From QHWT01 sp963755695 (GTDB taxonomy: Bacteria > Acidobacteriota > Vicinamibacteria > Vicinamibacterales > 2-12-FULL-66-21): 64,000 nucleotides of DNA. The stretch covers positions 992,001 to 1,056,000 of the forward strand of contig CAVWLB010000010.1 in NCBI GenBank assembly GCA_963755695.1. The letters run 5' to 3'. How positions within the stretch are numbered: position 1 is the stretch's first letter; the number at the start of each line of letters is the position of its first letter. Made by a program: the position numbers and the translations under genes. The notes under the pieces were generated by a model. That model ran no database searches. It was given only the letters and a program-made list of their open reading frames with translations, and was not told the DNA's origin. Positions 1-8,601 of the stretch are shown here, piece after piece.

Positions 1-942
1 TCGAAGACGATCAAGGACATCAAGTACCAGAACCTGAACCTGGTGCCGGTCGACGGTGCGGCTGGCGTCGGCGGCCGGCCGTTCTTCGCGACGCAACGGT
101 CACCATCGCTGAGCGACGCGATCCTGCTCGAGAACACCGACCAGGGATACAGCTGGAACATCGCGTACGAAGCGCGGCGCCCGTTCCGCAACGGCTTCTT
201 CGTGCGGCGGGTCGTATTCCTACGGCGTGGCGAAGTCGATCATGGACGGCACGTCCGACCAGGCGGCATCGAACTGGGGCAACGTCTACGTCCCGGGGGA
301 TCCGAACGACGCCGCCGCTGGCCCGCTCCAACTTCGATCCGGGTCACCGCATCACTGCGACGGCGCGTACGACATTGCCGTGGGCAAGGCGTGAAGCCGA
401 TGGTCGCGATGTTCTACGCGGGACAGTCGGGCCGTCCGTACACCCTCACGTACGGCCAGCGACGTCAACGGCGACAACCGCTTCACCAACGACCTGCTCT
501 ACATCCCGACCGCGAGCGACCCGATCACCTACACCGGCCGGGACGTATCAGGACTTCATCGGCCTGGCTCAGCGGCGACGACTGCCTGCGCAGGCTACAT
601 CGGGCCAGATCATTCCGCGCAACGCCTGCCGCGCGCCCTGGACCAACACGCTCGACGGCCGCTTCGGCGTTCAGCTGCCGTTCAAGCGCGTGAAGGCCGA
701 AATCACGCTCGACGTGCTGAACCTGATCAACCTGTTCGACTCGCAAGAGCGGGTTATTCCAGTACCATGTCGTTCGGTCAGTGACTTCAGCAGCCGACGC
801 CGATTCCAACACTACGGTGACGTTGCTCAGCCCCTGACCGGCTACAACCTGACGACCCTCTGTCGCCGACGTTCCGCGCTTCCTGCGCGACGATCTGCGC
901 TCGCGCTGGCAGATTCAGCTCGGCGCCCGCATCCGGTTCTAG
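1..942 (+). pseudogene. TonB-dependent receptor (Oar-like) 3' end, multiply frameshifted
   Basis: This is the C-terminal beta-barrel part of an outer-membrane TonB-dependent receptor; the gene begins before the window. Receptor-like protein can be read only by changing frame repeatedly: an early stretch ending NTDQGYSWNIAYEARRPFRNG, then SYSYGVAKSIMDGTSDQAASNW, then GQSGRPYTLTY, then NGDNRFTNDLLYIP, then PRNACRAPWTNTLDGRFG with FKRVKAEITLDVLNLINLFD, and a typical barrel end QLGARIRF before the stop at 940-942. At least eight frame changes occur in 0.94 kb, yet the amino-acid motifs are well kept and few substitution stops are seen. That pattern fits uncorrected indels in the read data better than a long-decayed pseudogene. 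A rho-independent terminator follows. Confidence 0.75.
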
Positions 943-967
943 CTCGGATCTATCGCGTACAAACGAA

Positions 968-1003
968 CGCCCGGTCCTCTACGGAGGCCGGGCGATTTTC
1001 TTT
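968..1003 (+). terminator. Rho-independent terminator after the TonB receptor fragment
   Basis: The arms CGCCCGG (968-974) and CCGGGCG (988-994) form a GC stem extended by CCT/AGG, followed by ATTTTCTTTTAT. It lies 26 nt after the receptor stop codon and its T-tract faces the plus strand. The rest of the gap to 1085 holds no gene that I can see. Confidence 0.75.
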
Positions 1004-1084
1004 TATCGACCGGCCGCCCGACCTGCCTGCCTCCGCCAAGGCTGCGCCGAGGTCTCGCCGAAGCGCGTCGCGCGAAGGTGGGGC

Positions 1085-1963
1085 CTACTGGAGGATCCTT
1101 TTCACCCGATCGATTGATTCCGCCAGGTAGTGCTTGTCGATTTCAATGCCGATGAAATCGATGCCGAGTTCCACCGCGGCGACAGCGCTGCTGCCGAGGC
1201 CGAGGAACGGATCCATGGCGAGCTGAACGCGATCGAGACCGTGAAGCTTCACGCAGTACTCGGGAACTCGCGGAGGGAAGGTCGCCGGGTGCGGGCGATC
1301 CCTGTCGCGGCTCTGGATCGTGTCGTAGGGGATGAACCAGGTGTTGCCGCGGCAGCGCCGATCGTCGCGAGCGCCCCGCCAGCGCGTGACGTTCGACTTG
1401 TCCTGATAGGGAACGCCAATCGTTTTCCGCTGGAGCGGTGTGCGCCCTTCGGGACTGAAGTGGAAGATGAACTCGTGACAATCGTTCAGAAAGCGCTCGC
1501 TGTTGATTGGCTTGTAGTGCCCGACGCTCAGGTCGCGGTCGAGACGCGCGCCGGCACCCGCCGCATCGCGATCGATGGCGATCGATTTGATCCAGTGGAT
1601 GGTGTTCTGGAGGTGCAAGTGCTTGCGGGCGGTCTGGGCCACGTCGAGCGCCGTCCACGGATCGGTCGGCTTGGCGCCGACGTTGAGGAACAGCGAGCCG
1701 GTGGGAGATAGAGCCCGTGCCGCCGCCTTGATCCACGCATCCGTCCAGTCCAGGTAGCGATCGCGCGGGAGCGTGTCGTCGTAGCTCCGATACCGGACCC
1801 CAAGGTTGTAAGGAGGCGAGGTGACGATTATCGAAATCGTCCCGGGGTCGATCGCGCGAAGGACCTCGAGACAGTCGCTGTGGTAAAAGCGCAACGTACC
1901 GCGGCCGGTCTCGATTTGGGTGTGAGGTTTTGGAAGCCGCGCCGGCTTCCATGCGAGGGGCAT
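1085..1963 (-). CDS. Site-specific DNA methyltransferase, beta class (N6-adenine or N4-cytosine)
   Basis: A 292-residue SAM-dependent DNA aminomethyltransferase. Catalytic motif IV, TSPPYNLG, lies at about residues 48-55. The SAM-binding motif DPFLGLGSSA lies near residues 251-260, followed by GIDFIGIEIDKHYLAESIDRV. The order motif IV then motif I is the beta (permuted) arrangement seen in many N4-cytosine and N6-adenine enzymes. The central region, about residues 125-220, probably carries target recognition; HEFIFHFSPEG and GNTWFIPYDTI are typical of the family. No restriction endonuclease is visible nearby, so it looks like an orphan methyltransferase with either a regulatory or a lost restriction-modification role. 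The modified base cannot be decided from the sequence. Confidence 0.88.
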   Translation of the reverse strand: MPLAWKPARLPKPHTQIETGRGTLRFYHSDCLEVLRAIDPGTISIIVTSPPYNLGVRYRSYDDTLPRDRYLDWTDAWIKAAARALSPTGSLFLNVGAKPTDPWTALDVAQTARKHLHLQNTIHWIKSIAIDRDAAGAGARLDRDLSVGHYKPINSERFLNDCHEFIFHFSPEGRTPLQRKTIGVPYQDKSNVTRWRGARDDRRCRGNTWFIPYDTIQSRDRDRPHPATFPPRVPEYCVKLHGLDRVQLAMDPFLGLGSSAVAAVELGIDFIGIEIDKHYLAESIDRVKRILQ

Positions 1964-2132
1964 TGAAGAACGTTACCAGTTTCAGGAGGCCGGGTGCCAA
2001 ATTTCAGCTGACAATTTCTCGCTCACCGTCATTTATTGTCAGCCGACAGCTTCCAGTGGGGAGCGACTGGAACCTGTCGCCACGGAACGACGCTGCCTCT
2101 TTCCTTTGCGTTCGTCCGTGGTCTTTTGGGGC
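1964..2132. other. Spacer upstream of the DNA methyltransferase
   Basis: No gene is seen. It contains an inverted repeat, GCTGACAAT (2007-2015) with ATTGTCAGC (2035-2043), separated by 19 nt, which could be an operator or an RNA hairpin in front of the minus-strand methyltransferase. Confidence 0.4.
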
Positions 2133-2336
2133 CTAGCTGGCCTTGGTCATCGGAGCCTGTGCCCCGAATCGCGCGGGCGCCAGCGTCTGATTGCGGCGGT
2201 GGGCCGAGTCGACGCAGGCCTGACCTTTTTCTTCCACGTAGATGATTTCACGATGCGACGCGATTTCGCGGTAACGACCGGTCACACACCCGCAGGCGAG
2301 AGTCGTGAACCCGAGGAGGCGAACGAGACTCATCAT
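2133..2336 (-). CDS. Small hypothetical protein, possibly exported
   Basis: A 67-residue reading frame starting MMSLVRLLGFTTLACGC, a short hydrophobic leader ending in cysteines that could be a weak lipoprotein signal (TLAC or ACGC; neither matches the lipobox well). The rest (REIIYVEEKGQACVDSAHRRNQ) is polar and matches no family I recognise. A GGGGG tract lies about 5 nt before the ATG and could serve as ribosome binding site. It may be a chance frame in GC-rich DNA; the leader-like start and the isolated position between other genes are the only support. Confidence 0.35.
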   Translation of the reverse strand: MMSLVRLLGFTTLACGCVTGRYREIASHREIIYVEEKGQACVDSAHRRNQTLAPARFGAQAPMTKAS

Positions 2337-2566
2337 ACTGATCCCCCGACGTACCGATGCTCAGCAACTTCTGTACCGCTGAGGTTCCAAAACTTAATCA
2401 TCTAGGACGCTGAAGAATTCGACGATTGGCGTATGAATCGCGTTCAGATTCCGCGTTTGTGTTGAATGGTGAACACGAACAGTTGGATCGGCAACCGAGC
2501 GCACGGCAGACCGAGGCCTGAGGCCCGAGGTCCGAGCGCTTGCGGTTCGGTGGCAGGCGCTCGGTA
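2337..2566. other. Spacer with GAGGCC-type degenerate repeat and hairpin
   Basis: No gene is recognised. At 2511-2533 there is a degenerate tandem of CCGAGG-like units. The arms CCGAGCGC (2532-2539) and GCGCTCGG (2557-2564) form an 8-bp stem just past the stop of the minus-strand gene at 2567. It belongs to the set of repeat-built spacers described in the findings. Confidence 0.45.
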
Positions 2567-3085
2567 TCAGCCGTTCTTGATTGCGGTGAACCGCTCCAAA
2601 TCCCGCGAGCGCTGACGCGCGGCGCGCTGGCGCGCGGTGCCAATGTGGACAACCAGGAGCAGGTGGAGCAGGCCAGCCACGATCAGCTCCGGGGGAGTCC
2701 CTCCCAGGGCAACCGGCAGGTAGTTGAGCGCGGTAGCAATCAGGAAAATGGTGCTGAACACCGGGTCAGGATCCCGGCCGCGGAAGCGCTGACCGAAGGT
2801 CATGACGACGTGCTCCCAGCCGCCGTCCGGTTCGTGGAATACCTGGAGATACCGGCCAATCCGTTCGACATTCACGTGGAGCGAATAAATCGCTTCGAAT
2901 CCGGCCGCCAATACCAAAAGTGGTACGAGCGCCGCGATCGGCAGCGCCACTGCGGCCGTGGTTGCAATGGCGGCGGCCGCCCACAATGCCAGGGAGACCG
3001 GTAGCAGGATCATCCGAACGGTCCCGCGCTCCCGGATAGTTGCCCGGAGAGCCTCGAATTCAGTTTCGTGATGGGGTGTCTGCAT
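2567..3085 (-). CDS. Hypothetical integral membrane protein
   Basis: A 172-residue protein if started at the ATG giving MQTPHHETEFEALRATIRERG; the open frame extends 30 codons upstream but that part looks like repeat-derived spacer. Two adjacent hydrophobic helices (MILLPVSLALWAAAAIATTAAVALPIAALVPLLVLAAGFEAIYSLHV) are followed by a conserved-looking polar block (NVERIGRYLQVFHEPDGGWEHVVMTFGQRFRGRDPDPVFSTIFLIATALNYLPV). A further hydrophobic segment (ELIVAGLLHLLLVVHIGTARQRAARQR) and a basic tail follow. No catalytic motif is visible. It stands alone between spacers. The function is unknown; it is probably an inner-membrane protein with three or four helices. Confidence 0.6.
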   Translation of the reverse strand: MQTPHHETEFEALRATIRERGTVRMILLPVSLALWAAAAIATTAAVALPIAALVPLLVLAAGFEAIYSLHVNVERIGRYLQVFHEPDGGWEHVVMTFGQRFRGRDPDPVFSTIFLIATALNYLPVALGGTPPELIVAGLLHLLLVVHIGTARQRAARQRSRDLERFTAIKNG

Positions 3086-3129
3086 GGCGGGGGCCTGACG
3101 GACAGCCTGAATGGGGCCGAAAATATCAC

Positions 3130-3350
3130 AGGGCGCGAGCGGCGAGGAGCGAGCGGCTAGGGCGAGGGGCGGCATCCGAGGTCCGAGGCCCGAGGTTCGA
3201 GGCTGACTGAGAGTTTCTTGTACGCAGGGCCAGCGGATTCAGGAACGTCTCAGGGGCACCTCCGACTCCGGTGTGCCCCAGACCTCGCACCCCGGAGTCG
3301 AACCTCGAACGGGCATCGGAACTCGGACCCCGGCCCTCGGTCGCTCTATA
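3130..3350. repeat. Degenerate inverted-repeat spacer (GAGGTCC/CGAGG unit)
   Basis: The left arm (about 3172-3206) is a run of CCGAGGTCC/CCGAGGCCC/CGAGGTTCGAGG units. The right arm (about 3286-3343) carries the reverse-complement units (CCTCGAAC, ACTCGGACCCC, GGCCCTCGG). In the middle, GGGGCAC (3253-3259) pairs with GTGCCCC (3273-3279). The remaining sequence to 3546 has the palindrome GGTTGCAACC at 3438-3447 and no gene. Confidence 0.55.
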
Positions 3351-3546
3351 CTGTCGCGCTGGCATCGGTTTTGGATCTCGGCCGAAACGGCGACCGCCGC
3401 CAATGGGTGACAAAAGCCAAGGTTGAGTTCCTTAAGTGGTTGCAACCGATGGAACTTGTTGCTAGACTGCGAACCGTTCCACAACATACCAACCGGTTGC
3501 TCCCAGCCTACCGTTTGGCCGACAGTTCGGAGGAAATGTGCGCTTG

Positions 3547-4600
3547 ATGCGACCTTTGCTGGTCGTCCGTCTTCTCGCGGCCCTGCTGGGCGTTGCGGTG
3601 TGTCTGCCGGTTGCCAGCGCGGACGCCGCGACTCGTAAGTCGAGCACGGCTCGACGTCACCTCGACCGTAAAGAAGCCGGCGTACTCGGCCGCGGCTTCC
3701 AAGTCTCGTAAGTCCCGCCTCGCGCGCGCCCGCGCGGTCGTTCGTGCCCGCGAGCAGGCGCGCCTTCGCAGCCTTCAGGCGCTGCAGGAGGCGATGACGC
3801 CGCGGTACAAGACCGACGCGACCGGGGCGCAGGTCCCGGATGTTCGCGCCGCCGCCGCAATCATCTTCAATCCCGTCAACGGCCAGGTGCTCTACGAAGA
3901 GAACTCGCAGGACAAGCGATCGATTGCCAGCATCACCAAGGTGATGACCGCTCTCGTGTTCATGGAGGACAACCCCGACCTGAACACGGAAGTGGCGATC
4001 GAGCGCAGCGACGTCTACGCTGCCTCCACGACTTACCTCAAGGCCAACGACAAGATCACCACGGGCGAGCTGTTGCACCTGCTGCTCATCGCGTCGGACA
4101 ACGGCGCCGCGCGCGCGCTTGCGCGCATTTCGCACGGCGGAAGCGCGCAGTTCGTCGAGCGGATGAACGAGAAGGCCATCGAGCTGGGACTGCAGAACAC
4201 CAGCTTCGCGGATCCCTCGGGCCTCAATCCCGACAACATGTCGTCCGCGTTCGACCTCTCGCACCTGATCACGTTTGCCGCGAGCGATGACCGCATCGCC
4301 TCGATCATGCGGACGCCGACCTACTCCGTCCTCACGAATCGGCGCACGATTCAGATCCACAGCACGAATCACCTGGTCATGAGCGGTGATGTCGACGTGA
4401 TGGGCGGCAAGACCGGCTTCATCAGCAAGGCGGGCTACTGCCTGGCGACGCTGCTGCGCCTTCCTCAGGGCACTCCCGTCGCGGTCGTCGTGCTCGGCGC
4501 CCGATCGAACAACGGCCGCTTCTGGGAGACCCGGCACCTATTCAACTGGCTGTCGGAGAAAGCCGGCGATCTACTGAGCAAGGAAGAGACGGTGAAATAG
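3547..4600 (+). CDS. D-alanyl-D-alanine carboxypeptidase/endopeptidase, S11 family (PBP7-like), frameshifted after the signal peptide
   Basis: A periplasmic serine peptidase acting on peptidoglycan stem peptides or cross-links. The catalytic domain shows all three penicillin-binding motifs in order: SITK (SxxK, nucleophile serine), SDN (SxN) and KTG in GGKTGFISKAGYC. The signal peptide MRPLLVVRLLAALLGVAVCLPVASADA is encoded from the ATG at 3547 in a different frame from the enzyme, which is open from about 3593 to 4600. A single-base indel between about 3635 and 3712 would join them across a basic, Lys/Arg/Ala-rich linker. I read it as one gene with a likely sequence error; a true frameshift would leave the enzyme without an export signal. 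A bidirectional terminator follows. Confidence 0.85.
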
Positions 4601-4736
4601 GCTTCCGGCTCCGGGCTTCGGGCCTCGGGCATCATGATGAAAAGGGCGGCCACGGCCGCCCTTTTCTTTTTGCAGACCAATCATGTACCCTGAAGCCTGG
4701 AGCCCGAAGCCTGGAGCCCGAAGCCTGGAGCCTGAA
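4601..4736. repeat. Degenerate inverted-repeat spacer (GAAGCCTGGAGCCC unit)
   Basis: The left arm, about 4602-4632, consists of GGCTTCC/GGGCTTC/GGGCCTC units. The right arm, about 4688-4733, consists of AAGCCTGGAGCCCG repeated three times with small changes. The arms are imperfect reverse complements and enclose the terminator hairpin at 4640-4665. It lies between two convergent genes. Confidence 0.6.
4640..4672. terminator. Bidirectional rho-independent terminator
   Basis: A perfect 12-bp stem, AAAAGGGCGGCC (4640-4651) with GGCCGCCCTTTT (4654-4665), has A-tracts on one side and CTTTTT on the other, so it can end both the plus-strand peptidase and the minus-strand fdhE-like gene. Confidence 0.8.
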
Positions 4737-5585
4737 TTATCGATAGCCCCGCTGAACGGCCGCCGCGTCGAGCGTCAGCGTCGCGATGGCGTCGACTGCC
4801 GGCATCACCGGCCGCGGAGCATGACGCCCGTCGAACGCCTTCAGGTATCGCTCGCAGACGTCGCACGCGTACAATCGATAGAGGCCGTCGCGGGTCGCAA
4901 ACGACGTGATCTTCGATCGATCGGCGTTGCGGCAGAACGGGCAGGCGAGTTGATGGAACCGCCACCGCGACGCGCACCGGCCGCAGATCAGCATCCGCTC
5001 GGCGGCTGGCGTAATCACCGCCAGATCCGGTTCGCCGCCGCAGAGCGGGCAGGTCCCCTCCGACCATCCCTGGAACACTGTGCGTGCCATGACCGCATCG
5101 GCGCAGCGCGACAGAAACGGCCGCATCGCCTGGAGCAGCAGCGGCTCGAGTCCGGCGATCGTCGTGACCACCTCGCCGCCGCCGGACGAAGCGGGCCGTG
5201 CCGCCTCGTACCAGTTGCGGATGGCTGCCGGCAGGTGCTCGGTGTCGCGTGCGAGAACATCTACGCGCCGGAAGTCGTCGGTCTCGATTGCGTCGTGCGA
5301 TCGCATCGCTTCCGCGGTGGATCGAATCAGGAATCGCAGATCGCTCCAGTCGATCGGCACCTGTTCGAAAATGAGGATTGGCCTGCCGGCGGCGAGCGCC
5401 TTGTCCAGCTGGGTGCTCTCGAGATTCATCTTCGGCAGCGGCACGCGCGACTGCACACGACGTTGCAGCAATACCAGCTGGATCTGGAGGTCCGCCGCGG
5501 ACGCCAGATCCGGCTGATCTTCCTTCAGCCGTCGCAGTTCCTGGACTTCGCGCGGTTCGGAGCGCTGGGGGGCAGGACGTTCCAC
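4737..5585 (-). CDS. fdhE: Formate dehydrogenase accessory protein FdhE-like
   Basis: A 282-residue cytoplasmic protein of the FdhE family, which binds iron through paired CxxC motifs and helps maturation of formate dehydrogenase. The C-terminal rubredoxin-like region shows four pairs in order: CPLCGG, CGRC, CPFC and CDVC (about residues 185-255). The length is close to the usual 300 residues. The N-terminal half (LQIQLVLLQRRVQ, WYEAARPASSGGGE) is helical and less conserved. The start is a GTG without a strong Shine-Dalgarno sequence. No formate dehydrogenase gene is present in this window, so the partner enzyme must lie elsewhere or the protein has another client. Confidence 0.85.
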   Translation of the reverse strand: MERPAPQRSEPREVQELRRLKEDQPDLASAADLQIQLVLLQRRVQSRVPLPKMNLESTQLDKALAAGRPILIFEQVPIDWSDLRFLIRSTAEAMRSHDAIETDDFRRVDVLARDTEHLPAAIRNWYEAARPASSGGGEVVTTIAGLEPLLLQAMRPFLSRCADAVMARTVFQGWSEGTCPLCGGEPDLAVITPAAERMLICGRCASRWRFHQLACPFCRNADRSKITSFATRDGLYRLYACDVCERYLKAFDGRHAPRPVMPAVDAIATLTLDAAAVQRGYR

Positions 5586-5617
5586 TGGGGTGATTCTAGC
5601 AAGACGGAAAGACTGAA

Positions 5618-5637
5618 GGCGCGTCTAAAGACGCGCC
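5618..5637. other. Perfect hairpin upstream of fdhE
   Basis: GGCGCGTC (5618-5625) and GACGCGCC (5630-5637) form an 8-bp stem with a TAAA loop. No T-tract follows on either strand. It sits at the edge of the repeat-built spacer 5640-5837. Confidence 0.5.
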
Positions 5638-5639
5638 CG

Positions 5640-5837
5640 GCAAATGAGGTCCGCCCGACAGCGTCAATGTAGCCAGGTCCTTAGGGCAGGAGTCAGAAGG
5701 CAGGAGACACAGGAGGAGCAGGCAGACGAACCCGACGGCAGGCGGCGCCAGAAGCATCCCAAGTAAAAAAAGGGCGGCCCGCCATTTGGCGAGCCACCCC
5801 TTCTGTCTTCTGCCTTCTGCTTTTCTGCCTTCTATCC
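5640..5837. repeat. Degenerate inverted-repeat spacer (CAGAAGGCAGGAG unit)
   Basis: The left arm, about 5676-5730, is made of GGCAGGAGT/CAGAAGGCAGGAG units. The right arm, about 5801-5837, reads CTTCTGTCTTCTGCCTTCTG with further copies. The arms are imperfect reverse complements around the terminator of the receptor gene. Confidence 0.6.
5764..5802 (-). terminator. Rho-independent terminator of the Oar-like receptor gene
   Basis: On the minus strand GGGGTGGCTCGCC, a 4-nt AAAT loop and GGCGGGCCGCCC pair with G-U wobbles and are followed by TTTTTTT. It lies about 40 nt downstream of the receptor stop codon. Confidence 0.75.
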
Positions 5838-8582
5838 CTAGAAACTCCACCGGCCGCCGATGCGGAGCTGCCGTGCGTTCTGCAGCTCGCCCGGCGCCCC
5901 GAACTCCAGCGGGAAGGCGGTGCCGTCCGGTAGTGTGACCGTCTGCGGGCGGGTAATCACATCGGTCACCCCACCCCGGTTCGTCACATTTTCAAGGTCC
6001 GCATAGACTCCGAATCGGTTGCTCCCCGAGACCGTGAAGTTCTTCTCGAACCGCATGTCGAGTTGGTTGAGATTCGGAAGATGGTACGTCCCGCGCGTAT
6101 CGAGGTTGATGCGCCGATAGGTCGACGACAGTCCCGACGTGTTGAGCAGGGCGGTGGGGAACTGCTGGATGCGGTTGTAGGGCAATCCACTCGTCGCGCT
6201 CCAGTAGGCGCTAACCAGGACCTCGACACGCGGGATCTGGTAACCCCCAAGCACCTTGAATTCCTGGCGTGGAGTGAAGCTCGCCTCGCCTTCAGCATTC
6301 ACGAGGGCCAGGTTCGGAGTCTCGAACTGCCGCGTCGAGACCTGTGCTCCGCTGGTGTTGTCGACGTTGCCATCTGCCTTGGCGTAGACGTACGACACCT
6401 GCGCTTGCCAGCGGTTCGTGAGCCGCTTGTTGAGTACCGCCATGAACGCCCGGTACTTGCGGAACGGATCCACCGTGCCGATGACGTTGCCGCTCGAGTC
6501 GAGATACTGGAATCCCTTCACGTCTCGAATCGTGTAATCGGTATTCGACTCTTCGCGGTTGGTCCATTGATAGAGCGTGATCTCCTTGCCGGTATCGTCG
6601 GTCGTGGTGATCGGATCCCACCGCGCCGAGGTCGGCACCGAGTTCACGAAGTTCTTGTTGTCGCGCCAGATGCCGGTGAGCGAGAGGCGCGTCGTTCCGC
6701 TCAACGCGCGCTCGAAGCCGACCGTCACCTCGTCGACGCGCGGATGATGGAGATCATCCGCCACCTTATAGATCACCGCCGGCGTTCGATCGATCTCCTG
6801 GAGGTTGTTCACGTCGCCGTCAACGACGAGATAGGTGACGGAATCCTGCAACCCTGGCAGGCCGCGGTTGAACAGCTGGGTCTGCGAGCCCTCGTAGTAA
6901 ATCCCATAGCTGCCTTTGACGACCGTCCGGTTGTCTCCGGCAACATCGAAGGCGAACCCGAGCCGCGGTGCCCAGTTGGTGCTGCTGTAGACCTTGGCAT
7001 CACCGCTGGCATTACCGTTGCCCTTGCCCTGATACATGTCGCCACGCACGCCAACGTTCAGCGTGAGGCGGTCCGTCACGTGCCATGCATCCTGCGCGAA
7101 GAGCGACTGCCGCGTGTTGGTACCGGAGAGGTCGTAACCGTAGCTGTACGCGTAGTACGGCGCGCCGCCGTAATCGTAGAAATACAGGTTGTTGTTATAC
7201 CCGTAGCGGTCGCGGGTGGAGCTCCGTTCGAACTCGGCACCGAACTTCAGCTCGTGCCGGCCGAATTTGTCCGCGTAGTGCGTCACGCTGGCGTTCACCT
7301 GATCGCGCGTGCGGTCGGCATAGTAGAACCAGCCCTGCGATCCAGTGATCAGACCGTTCTCGTCGGCATGCGCGGAGACCGTCGTTTCAGGATTCAGATC
7401 GTAGAATCCCCACCAGCCGGTGTACTTCACTTCCGCGAACGTGTTCGCGTTGAACAGGTGACGGTACTGGGTCATCCACACGTACTCGGGCGCGTCCTCG
7501 CGGTTGGTGAGCTCGTCGGTCGCGATCAGCGCACTGACGCCGGGGCGGCCGATGACGTTGTAGGCGTCGTATTGCAGGTGCCCGGTGAAGTTGTTGTTCG
7601 CATTCGGCTGCCACGTCAGCTTGAAATTGAGCCGGGGGCTGACCTCGTGACGCTTGGTGACGCCGCCGCTCGGATCGGTCTCGAGCAGGAAGCGCTGCGC
7701 GCTCGCGAAGAAGAACAGCTTGTTCTGCTTGATCGGTCCGCCGATCTGCGTGGTCAAATCGACGTACTTCTTCGTGACGGCCGGATCGGCGAGGTTCGGA
7801 TTCTGCGCGGCAATCTCGTCCGATACGTTGTTGCCACCGAGGCCGCCACCGGTCCCGAAAACGTCGAACAGGCCGGAGAAGCGGTTGCCGCCGGACTTGG
7901 TCACGGTATTGACCACCGCGCCGGTGAACCCGCCATATTCCGCCGGCGCGCCGAGTCCCTGCGCCTGCACTTCCTCGACGATGTTGTAGTTGTAGAACGT
8001 CCACGCGGTGCCGCCGGACGGATCGCGCGTGTCGACGCCGTCAATCAGCAGCGCATTGCCCGACCCGGCGCCCGCGCCGTACGCCGAGCTGTTGCTGACG
8101 CCGGGCAGATAGTTGAGCAGCCCCGTGGCGGCGTTCAATCGGCTGATCGGCGCGCTGAACAGCAGCGACTGCGAGATCCCGGTCTCGGTCGCGCTGCTCT
8201 TGACGTCGACGACCGGTGATTCGCCGGTGACTGTGACGTTTTCCGCCAGGCCCCCAACCTTCATCTGCAGATCGATCGTGAGCTCCCGCCCTGGAGAGAT
8301 CTGGATGCCCGGCTGGTTGGCCTTCTGGAAACCGGTGAGCTCAGCTGCCACCTCGTATGCGCCGGCCTCCAGGGCCGGGAAACGATAAGTGCCGCTTGCG
8401 TCGGTGACCTGAGTCTTCGAGCCCTGCTTGCCGGTCAGCGTCACGGTGACGCCTGGCAGCACGGCGCCCTGTTCGTCCTTGATCGTGCCGTTGATCGCTC
8501 CGGTCAAGGTCTGCGCCAGGGCGGGCGCCGCGATGAGCGCTGCGAGCAGCAGCGCCGCGGCCGTCCTGAACATTCTCTGCAT
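5838..8582 (-). CDS. TonB-dependent receptor, Oar-like, with N-terminal carboxypeptidase-regulatory domain
   Basis: A 914-residue outer-membrane receptor. A signal peptide (MQRMFRTAAALLLAALIAAPALAQ) is followed by a CarboxypepD_reg beta-sandwich (about residues 25-110, GAINGTIKDEQGAVLPGVTVTLTG), a plug domain (GNALLIDGVDTRDPSGGTAW, VVNTVTKSGGNRFSG) and a long barrel ending LRIGGRWSF with the terminal aromatic residue expected for BAM insertion. Such receptors are abundant in Acidobacteriota and import unknown large substrates using TonB energy. The open frame could start three codons earlier, but the GGAGG sequence abuts that ATG and is 9 nt before the ATG at 8582, which I chose. The gene for a small exported protein lies 19 bp upstream in the same transcription unit. 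Confidence 0.9.
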   Translation of the reverse strand: MQRMFRTAAALLLAALIAAPALAQTLTGAINGTIKDEQGAVLPGVTVTLTGKQGSKTQVTDASGTYRFPALEAGAYEVAAELTGFQKANQPGIQISPGRELTIDLQMKVGGLAENVTVTGESPVVDVKSSATETGISQSLLFSAPISRLNAATGLLNYLPGVSNSSAYGAGAGSGNALLIDGVDTRDPSGGTAWTFYNYNIVEEVQAQGLGAPAEYGGFTGAVVNTVTKSGGNRFSGLFDVFGTGGGLGGNNVSDEIAAQNPNLADPAVTKKYVDLTTQIGGPIKQNKLFFFASAQRFLLETDPSGGVTKRHEVSPRLNFKLTWQPNANNNFTGHLQYDAYNVIGRPGVSALIATDELTNREDAPEYVWMTQYRHLFNANTFAEVKYTGWWGFYDLNPETTVSAHADENGLITGSQGWFYYADRTRDQVNASVTHYADKFGRHELKFGAEFERSSTRDRYGYNNNLYFYDYGGAPYYAYSYGYDLSGTNTRQSLFAQDAWHVTDRLTLNVGVRGDMYQGKGNGNASGDAKVYSSTNWAPRLGFAFDVAGDNRTVVKGSYGIYYEGSQTQLFNRGLPGLQDSVTYLVVDGDVNNLQEIDRTPAVIYKVADDLHHPRVDEVTVGFERALSGTTRLSLTGIWRDNKNFVNSVPTSARWDPITTTDDTGKEITLYQWTNREESNTDYTIRDVKGFQYLDSSGNVIGTVDPFRKYRAFMAVLNKRLTNRWQAQVSYVYAKADGNVDNTSGAQVSTRQFETPNLALVNAEGEASFTPRQEFKVLGGYQIPRVEVLVSAYWSATSGLPYNRIQQFPTALLNTSGLSSTYRRINLDTRGTYHLPNLNQLDMRFEKNFTVSGSNRFGVYADLENVTNRGGVTDVITRPQTVTLPDGTAFPLEFGAPGELQNARQLRIGGRWSF

Positions 8583-8601
8583 GTGTTCCATCCTCCTCAG
8601 G

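Noticed and set aside
6063..8219. 718-codon open frame antisense to the Oar-like receptor
   Set aside because: It mirrors the codon bias of the GC-rich receptor gene, has no recognisable domain and no ribosome binding site; the sense-strand receptor is complete.
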